A stretch of 11,336 nucleotides of DNA from positions 1-11,336 of the forward strand of contig USSR01000165.1 of the NCBI GenBank assembly GCA_900557355.1, in the 5' to 3' direction. Both the position numbers and the translations under genes were made by a program. The DNA is from an uncultured Bacteroides sp. GTDB taxonomy: Bacteria > Bacteroidota > Bacteroidia > Bacteroidales > Bacteroidaceae. The notes beneath the pieces were generated by a model, which was not told the origin of the DNA, did no database searches, and saw nothing but the letters and a program-made list of their open reading frames with translations. Shown in pieces: positions 6,943 through 11,336 of the stretch. How positions within the stretch are numbered: position 1 is the first letter of the stretch; the number at the start of each line of letters is the position of its first letter.

Positions 6943-7962
6943 ATGAAAGAGATTGATAAGAAACTGATAGAAACCATCAGCCGATATACAGCTTCGGGGA
7001 TAGACCAGCAGGTGGATTATGAAAAATTCTACCTGTACTCTCTTATTACTCATTCTACGGCTATCGAGGGTTCTACTGTTACCGAAGTAGAAAACCAGTT
7101 GTTGTTTGACGAGGGAATTGCAGCCAAAGGAAGAAGCCTGAACGAGCAGATGATGAATGTGGACTTGAAAAACGCATACCTCTATGGCTTTGAATGGGCG
7201 AAAACAGGACAACCATACTCTGTTGAACTTTTATGCGAATTGTCTGCCAAAGTCATGCGCCGTACAGGTTCGGAATACTCCACGATGGGTGGCAGTTTTG
7301 ATTCCTCCAAAGGAGAATTGCGACGCTGCAATGTAAGTGCCGGAATAGGAGGCAGAAGTTATCTGGCATTTCAGAAAATACCTAAAGCAACAGCAGACTT
7401 CTGCGATTGGTTAAACGGGGAACTGGCATCTGTGGATAGAAACGATATGGCGGCATGTTATCGGTTGAGTTTTGAAGCGCACTTCCGCCTCGTCACCATT
7501 CATCCGTGGGTTGACGGCAACGGGCGTACTACCCGATTGCTGATGAACATCGTACAACGACAGTTGGGTCTTATCCCGTCTATTGTTACCAAAGATGCTA
7601 AAGGCGAATACATTCAGGCTTTGATTGACAGTAGGGAGCAGGAAGACAGCACCATTGTTCAAGATGTAATGCTTACGCAGCATACTACCAATCTTGAAAA
7701 TCGGATTTTACAGTATCAACAAAGCATGGATGATACTGCAAAAGCGAAAAGTGATACTGTAAATGATACTGCAACGCCTAAAGACACCACAGCCCGGCTC
7801 ATTGCAGCCATTAAAGAACACCCAGAATATACATACGATGAGTACGCCAAACTCCTGAATGTCGGTCGTGCCACTGTTGCACGACATATCAAGAAGTTGA
7901 ATGGAACGGTCATTCAGCGAATCGGATCGGACAAGGATGGTTATTGGAAATTTATAGAATGA
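6943..7962 (+). CDS. Fic-domain protein with C-terminal winged-helix-like DNA-binding domain
   Basis: Fic enzymes usually transfer AMP from ATP to Ser, Thr or Tyr of a target protein. The core motif HPWVDGNGRTTR (residues 187-198) matches HPFx(D/E)GNGRxxR with Trp for Phe, including the catalytic His187 and the Asp that binds the metal. An N-terminal inhibitory motif [ST]xxxE[GN] is present as STAIEG (38-43), so this looks like a class II, self-inhibited Fic. A low-complexity D/T/K-rich linker (about 260-282) leads to a C-terminal helix-turn-helix region (about 284-339; TYDEYAKLLNVGRATVARHI) ending in a probable wing. This Fic-plus-HTH architecture is common in Bacteroidetes. It lies 14 bases after hsdS and 7 before hsdR, so it is embedded in the hsd operon. 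Its target is unknown; it could act as a toxin, a regulator of the locus, or a modifier of the Hsd complex. Confidence 0.92.
   Translation: MKEIDKKLIETISRYTASGIDQQVDYEKFYLYSLITHSTAIEGSTVTEVENQLLFDEGIAAKGRSLNEQMMNVDLKNAYLYGFEWAKTGQPYSVELLCELSAKVMRRTGSEYSTMGGSFDSSKGELRRCNVSAGIGGRSYLAFQKIPKATADFCDWLNGELASVDRNDMAACYRLSFEAHFRLVTIHPWVDGNGRTTRLLMNIVQRQLGLIPSIVTKDAKGEYIQALIDSREQEDSTIVQDVMLTQHTTNLENRILQYQQSMDDTAKAKSDTVNDTATPKDTTARLIAAIKEHPEYTYDEYAKLLNVGRATVARHIKKLNGTVIQRIGSDKDGYWKFIE
7708..7771. repeat. Cluster of GATACTG direct repeats with an 11-bp inverted copy in the Fic linker
   Basis: TTACAGTATCA (7708-7718) is the exact reverse complement of TGATACTGTAA (7752-7762). Further direct copies of the GATACTG core occur at 7732-7738 and 7765-7771. 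All fall in the region that encodes the low-complexity linker between the Fic domain and the HTH domain, so simple repetition of D-T codons (GATACT) explains much of the direct repeats; the exact inverted arm is not explained by the codons. Confidence 0.6.
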
Positions 7963-7969
7963 TTGAGTT

Positions 7970-8953
7970 ATGAAGAATTTCGACATCATAAAAGACATTG
8001 ACGGATTAAGAACAATTTATCGTTATTGTGCTACGGCAGAGGATTTTCAAGTAGCTAATCCAATGGTCTCAGCCACGCAGGCACGACTTGCATTGGAAAC
8101 GATGGTAAAGACCGTTTATCGCCTAAAAGGATGGCAAATAGGCGAACGTGCCTCATTGCTTTCGCTCACCACCGATGAACGCCTCACGGCATTTATAGAC
8201 AGCGAAGACTTGATGAAGCGCATTCACTATGTGCGCAAAATCGGAAACAATGCTGCACACGCCAGTGACGGATTTGTGGGGCGCAGAGAGTCTTTCTTTG
8301 CTGTACTAAATCTCTATTACATCATTGGTTCCATCCTATTGGCTTGGCAGGTGATTGACACATTGCCAGACTTTGACAAAGAGCTGATTCCCCAATCACC
8401 CCAACCAAGCAACCTTGCCGTTGTTCCTCAAACAGAGCAAGCATCTTCTGCTACCACGCAGACTGCCGATACTGCCGCAAAAGCGGTGAAAGAAAGTTCA
8501 GATGCACAACCTACAACGGTGGATGCACAGCCTGTTGTAAACGACCTCTCGGAAGCGGAAACCCGGAAATTGTATATCGACCTGTTGCTTCACGAAGCAG
8601 ATTGGAAAGTTTCTGAACATAAAGGTGAAATCATCCCCCGTCAAGCCGGAATAGAGATAGAAGTACAGGGTATGCCCAATGAGAGCGGTGTTGGATATGC
8701 GGACTATGTACTGTTTGATGCAGACGGAACACCACTGGCAGTAGTGGAAGCCAAACGCACCAGTGTAGATGCGACAGTAGGTCGCCACCAAGCGGAATTG
8801 TATGCCGACTGTCTGGCAACACGCTACACTTGTTCTCGTCCGGTTATCTATTATACCAATGGTTTTGAAACTCACTTAATAGACAACAACCGCCATTCAA
8901 TAAGTTTACCACCATTTTCCGTGATAGTCCAAAATCGCTTATTGATTATGTAA
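7970..8953 (+). CDS. hsdR: Truncated type I restriction subunit R: nuclease domain without helicase motor
   Basis: Residues about 10-130 resemble the DUF4145 domain found at the N-terminus of many HsdR proteins (VRKIGNNAAH at 88-97). A Gln/Ala/Thr-rich linker (about 140-190) follows, then the HSDR_N nuclease: Asp245 in 'GYADYVLFD', Glu260-Ala-Lys262 in VVEAKR, and the QxxxY motif in QAELYAD (Gln274, Tyr278). These are the residues of the type I PD-(D/E)xK endonuclease and they look intact. After 'YYTNGFETHLIDN' (294-306), where a full HsdR continues into its DEAD/helicase translocase, the protein ends within about 21 unrelated-looking residues. Full-length relatives are usually 900 residues or more; this one is 327. 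No helicase motif occurs anywhere downstream. ATP-driven translocation is therefore lost, and restriction by the classical mechanism should be impossible. It may still bind or nick DNA, or be a decaying relic. Confidence 0.9.
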   Translation: MKNFDIIKDIDGLRTIYRYCATAEDFQVANPMVSATQARLALETMVKTVYRLKGWQIGERASLLSLTTDERLTAFIDSEDLMKRIHYVRKIGNNAAHASDGFVGRRESFFAVLNLYYIIGSILLAWQVIDTLPDFDKELIPQSPQPSNLAVVPQTEQASSATTQTADTAAKAVKESSDAQPTTVDAQPVVNDLSEAETRKLYIDLLLHEADWKVSEHKGEIIPRQAGIEIEVQGMPNESGVGYADYVLFDADGTPLAVVEAKRTSVDATVGRHQAELYADCLATRYTCSRPVIYYTNGFETHLIDNNRHSISLPPFSVIVQNRLLIM

Positions 8954-8982
8954 AACTTATCAGTCAGGTGATTGCAGCATAA
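8869..8982 (+). pseudogene. Possible out-of-frame C-terminal remnant at the hsdR deletion joint
   Basis: Directly at the end of the HsdR fragment, a different reading frame (TTC at 8896 in phase) reads a protein-like segment with 'FRDSPKSLIDYVKLISQVI', ending at TAA 8980-8982. The HsdR frame over the same bases reads an unremarkable tail (SLPPFSVIVQ) and stops at 8953. The alternative reading has amphipathic helix character typical of a protein C-terminus. My inference is that an internal deletion joined the nuclease region to the last residues of the original hsdR (or of a following gene), out of frame. I cannot confirm the identity of this tail by eye, and a chance open frame of this length (113 bases from the previous stop) is not rare. 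Confidence 0.4.
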
Positions 8983-9037
8983 ATAAATATTTGTATAATC
9001 GGATGCACTATAACATATAATTTGAATTACGAGTAAT

Positions 9038-9469
9038 ATGGAAATTATCAATCTACTGGACTTCACAGACCGCATCGAGCTGAGAAATTGGCTGAAGGCT
9101 AACCACAACCAAGCGAAATCGTGTTGGGTTATCACTTCACGCTCTAAACAGCCTACATACAAATGTATTCCATACATTGAGGTCGTTGAGGAAGCATTAT
9201 GCTTCGGGTGGATTGATTCAACTATAAAGAAATTACCTGACGGACGTCTTGTACAACGGCTTTCACCTCGTCGAAAAAGAAGTCATTGGACTGAATTAAA
9301 CAAAGAACGCTGTATAAATCTTGAAGACCGAGGGCTTGGGCTTATGACAGATGCCGGACGACAAGCATTTGAAAGAGCCTATTCCTATGAAATAGTTCCG
9401 AAAGGCTCTCTTATGGAAGAAATTATCAGGAAGCATGATAAAGAATTGAGACCGGATTTATATAAGTAA
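9038..9469 (+). CDS. YdeI/OmpD-associated family protein, short form lacking the usual C-terminal region
   Basis: The family core is clear: an N-terminal 'ELRNWLKANH...CWVI' (about residues 14-31), 'EEALCFGWIDS' (51-61) and 'QRLSPRRKRSHWTELNKER' (73-91), followed by 'GLMTDAGRQAF' (101-111). Members are annotated as YdeI/OmpD-associated or bacteriocin-protection proteins; the biochemical role is not settled, so none is assigned here. Typical members run to roughly 190 residues with a C-terminal OmdA region, but this one stops at 143, after 'RKHDKELRPDLYK'. The bases after the stop do not continue the family in another frame, so it is either a natural short form or a clean truncation. It starts 84 bases after the hsdR stop, in AT-rich sequence with no strong promoter seen, and ends 28 bases before the RhuM-family gene. 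It is probably cargo of the island, not part of the restriction enzyme. Confidence 0.82.
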   Translation: MEIINLLDFTDRIELRNWLKANHNQAKSCWVITSRSKQPTYKCIPYIEVVEEALCFGWIDSTIKKLPDGRLVQRLSPRRKRSHWTELNKERCINLEDRGLGLMTDAGRQAFERAYSYEIVPKGSLMEEIIRKHDKELRPDLYK

Positions 9470-9497
9470 GCTTTCGCAATTCTAAAATGTACTAAGG

Positions 9498-10895
9498 ATG
9501 ATTGAAGAAAATAACATATCCCCTATCCGCTCTGATTTTGAGCAGATAAAAAAGCAAAATGAAAGCGGTTCAGAGTATTGGACTTCTCGTGATTTGTGCG
9601 TTGCATTAGGCTATAGTACCTATCAAAAATTTACACGCACCATAAACAAGGCTATTGCGATAGCCAGTCATAAAAGACTTAATATAGCCGACCATTTCAA
9701 CCATATGGTTGAAATGGTCAAATTAGGCTCCGGCTCAATCCGAAAAGTAGAAAATATACATTTATCACGCATGGCTTGTCTGATAATTGCAGAAAATGCC
9801 GATGGCAAAAAGCCACAAGTACAAATGGCAAGAGAATATTTCAGACAGGAGACACCTACTACTGAATTGCTTAGCCATAGCCTATCATCCAATATTTTAC
9901 TCTACAAAACAAAGCAAGGAGAGACACGAATTGAAGTTATTTTCAACAGTGAAACTTTTTGGATGTCACAAAAGCGTATGGCTGATTTGTTTGGAGTAGA
10001 TGTGCGCACTATCAACTATCATCTTGGGCAGATTTATGAATCAGGCGAGCTTACCAAAGAGGCAACTATCCGAAAAATTGGGATAGTTCAATCAGAAGGA
10101 GAACGAGACGTAGAACGGACACCATTGTTCTATAATTTGGATGCAATCATTGCCGTAGGCTATCGTGTGAACAGTTACCAAGCCACTCAATTCAGAATTT
10201 GGGCGACATCTGTTTTGAAAGAAATGATAATCAAAGGATTCGTGTTAGATGATGAACGATTGAAACAAGGAAAACATTTTGGCAAAGATTATTTTGATGA
10301 TTTATTAGAACGCATCCGGGAAATACGTGCTTCAGAACGCCGATATTATCAAAAAATCACTGATGTATATGCCGAATGTAGTGCCGATTATGACCCCAAA
10401 TCTGAAACGACCCAACTGTTTTTCAAAATGGTACAGAATATGATGCATTGGGCTGTTACCCATCAAACGGCTGCTGAAATCGTATATTCAAGAGCAGATG
10501 CCAAAATGCCTCACATGGGACTTACCACTTGGAAAAATGCACCTGATGGCAGAGTTCAAAAGTCAGACACAATAGTTGCCAAAAACTACTTGTCCGACAA
10601 GGAAGCCTCTGCCTTAAATCATCTATCAACTGCATTCCTTGATTTTGCGGAACTTCGTGCAGAACGACAGATTATTACCACGATGGCAGACTGGAAAAAA
10701 CAATTGGATGAGTTCTTGGCTTTATACAAATATGACACCTTGAATAATGCTGGAACTATTTCCGCAGAACAAGCGAAAGAAAAAGCATACGCTGAATACG
10801 ACAAATTCCGCTTGATTCAAGACAAAGAATATCTTTCTGATTTTGACAAGGAAATCAAGGTGTGGAAAGAAAAAGGGTTGTTTGGCGAAGATTAA
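9498..10895 (+). CDS. RhuM-family protein with an N-terminal DinD/BRO-like domain (fusion)
   Basis: Two regions can be told apart. Residues about 10-118 resemble the N-terminal domain of DNA-damage-inducible protein D: 'EYWTSRDLCVALGYSTYQKF' followed by 'DHFNHMVEMVKLGSG' and 'HLSRMACLIIAENADGKKP'. Residues about 131-465 match the RhuM (virulence RhuM) family: 'FWMSQKRMADLFGVDVRTINYHL' (154-176), a helix-turn-helix-like segment, and the signature 'QFRIWATSVLKEMIIKGFVL' (231-250). RhuM proteins are usually about 330-350 residues, so the extra ~120 residues account for the 465-residue length. The function is unknown: DinD is SOS-induced and affects RecA filaments in E. coli, while RhuM proteins are common in genomic islands and beside restriction genes. 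A DNA-binding regulatory role is plausible but inferred. The coding sequence contains a perfect 30-bp palindrome at 9690-9719. It starts 28 bases after the YdeI-family gene. Confidence 0.88.
   Translation: MIEENNISPIRSDFEQIKKQNESGSEYWTSRDLCVALGYSTYQKFTRTINKAIAIASHKRLNIADHFNHMVEMVKLGSGSIRKVENIHLSRMACLIIAENADGKKPQVQMAREYFRQETPTTELLSHSLSSNILLYKTKQGETRIEVIFNSETFWMSQKRMADLFGVDVRTINYHLGQIYESGELTKEATIRKIGIVQSEGERDVERTPLFYNLDAIIAVGYRVNSYQATQFRIWATSVLKEMIIKGFVLDDERLKQGKHFGKDYFDDLLERIREIRASERRYYQKITDVYAECSADYDPKSETTQLFFKMVQNMMHWAVTHQTAAEIVYSRADAKMPHMGLTTWKNAPDGRVQKSDTIVAKNYLSDKEASALNHLSTAFLDFAELRAERQIITTMADWKKQLDEFLALYKYDTLNNAGTISAEQAKEKAYAEYDKFRLIQDKEYLSDFDKEIKVWKEKGLFGED
9690..9719. repeat. Perfect 30-bp palindrome inside the RhuM-family gene
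   Basis: The half-site GACCATTTCAACCAT is followed at once by its exact reverse complement, giving 30 bases of perfect dyad symmetry with no spacer; the symmetry breaks at the next base on each side. It lies in frame and encodes residues 65-74 (DHFNHMVEMV) of the DinD-like domain. On the DNA it could bind a dimeric protein; on the mRNA it would form a hairpin of up to 13 bp with an ATAT loop about 190 bases after the start codon. Confidence 0.9.
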
Positions 10896-10929
10896 TTCTA
10901 TCTATAAGTACTATTAACAGGAACATAAG

Positions 10930-11336
10930 ATGAATTATAGCAACGCATTCTCACTATCTTTTCCCGAAGCCAAGACAATCATTGTTTCGGGGGATATTCA
11001 TGGAGACTTTAATCAGTTAGTGTTCAAACTCTGCATTCAATATAAGTTGACGGACACCCTATTGATTGTTGCTGGGGATTGTGGTTTTGGCTTTGAAAAG
11101 AAAGAATACTATGAGCAAATGATTAGACGAAATGCCAAGAGAATGAATCAAGCCAACAATTGGATTGTATTTGTGCGTGGCAATCATGATAATCCTGCTT
11201 ATTTCGATGGAACAACATTCAACTACAAACGCTTCATCGCTGTTCCTGATTATACTATTCTTCAAGCCTGCAATCATACCATCCTTTGTGTAGGTGGAGC
11301 TATCTCTATTGACCGTATTTATCGCATAAATGAATG
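10930..11336 (+). CDS. Calcineurin-like metallophosphoesterase, N-terminal 135 residues (runs off the window)
   Basis: The N-terminal half of a two-metal phosphoesterase is clear. GDIHG (residues 21-25) supplies the first Asp and His ligands, GDCGFG (49-54) the bridging Asp, and RGNHDNP (83-89) the Asn/His catalytic pair. 'ICVGG'-type sequence follows as 'ILCVGGAISIDR' (about 119-130), where further His ligands are expected beyond the window. The ATG at 10930 is the first in frame and lies 34 bases after the RhuM-family stop, which suggests co-transcription. No signal peptide is visible. Such enzymes cleave phosphomonoesters, phosphodiesters or nucleic acids, and the substrate cannot be told from this fragment. 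Similar phosphoesterase genes occur in Bacteroidetes islands next to type I restriction genes, but a role in defence is not established. Confidence 0.88.
   Translation, partial: MNYSNAFSLSFPEAKTIIVSGDIHGDFNQLVFKLCIQYKLTDTLLIVAGDCGFGFEKKEYYEQMIRRNAKRMNQANNWIVFVRGNHDNPAYFDGTTFNYKRFIAVPDYTILQACNHTILCVGGAISIDRIYRINE

Noticed and set aside
7970..8953. A simple frameshift breaking an otherwise full-length hsdR
   Set aside because: No helicase motifs (Walker A, DEAD-type box, motif VI) appear in any forward frame between 8953 and the next gene at 9038; about 85 bases cannot hold the missing motor, so a deletion is needed.
8990..9037. A promoter for the YdeI-family gene: TTTG at 8990-8993 and TAATTTG at 9018-9024
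   Set aside because: The -7 candidate is one base short of TAnnTTTG and the spacing to the TTTG is too long (24 bases), so it does not fit the Bacteroidetes consensus well enough.
1..11336. CRISPR array, tRNA or rRNA gene, insertion sequence or integrase
   Set aside because: I saw no regularly spaced repeats, no tRNA-like cloverleaf with its conserved TTC arm, and no transposase or recombinase motifs on either strand.

Overview
The window looks like a Bacteroidales chromosome (Bacteroides, Parabacteroides or Prevotella type). The leading promoter candidate carries the Bacteroidetes TAnnTTTG -7 element, starts are preceded by A/T-rich sequence rather than Shine-Dalgarno sites, and the gene families and their order resemble type I restriction islands of gut Bacteroidetes. 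Every convincing gene is on the + strand.

Layout. 1-195 is the 3' end of an unrelated gene, followed by a terminator-like hairpin and a candidate promoter. A tightly packed cluster then runs from 292 to about 8953: an unknown 238-aa protein, a 66-residue XRE-type regulator, a SIR2-like NAD-binding protein, a HerA-type ATPase, HsdM, HsdS, a Fic protein with a C-terminal DNA-binding domain, and an HsdR fragment. Gaps range from a 14-base overlap to 32 bases, so one transcript is plausible. From 9038 there are an HTH-free YdeI-family protein, a DinD-like/RhuM fusion protein, and the first 135 residues of a calcineurin-like metallophosphoesterase that runs off the end.

How the parts work together. 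HsdM and HsdS should form a sequence-specific adenine methyltransferase. The HsdR gene keeps the DUF4145-like and PD-(D/E)xK nuclease domains but has lost the whole helicase/translocase motor, and an out-of-frame coding-like tail sits right at its end. As it stands, the type I system should methylate but not restrict. A second, apparently intact defence pair, SIR2 plus HerA, is nested between the regulator and hsdM. Its base composition is clearly more AT-rich than hsdM, Fic and HsdR, as is that of the 238-aa gene. SIR2-HerA pairs are known anti-phage systems that act through NAD depletion and/or nuclease activity. The simplest reading is a decayed type I locus used as a landing site for a SIR2-HerA module, with XRE and Fic as candidate regulators or auxiliary toxins.

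Most worth following up: the nested SIR2-HerA arrangement with its uncharacterised leading gene, the motorless HsdR, a perfect 30-bp palindrome inside the RhuM-family gene, and the DinD-RhuM fusion. No tRNA, rRNA, CRISPR array, insertion sequence or recombinase gene was seen.
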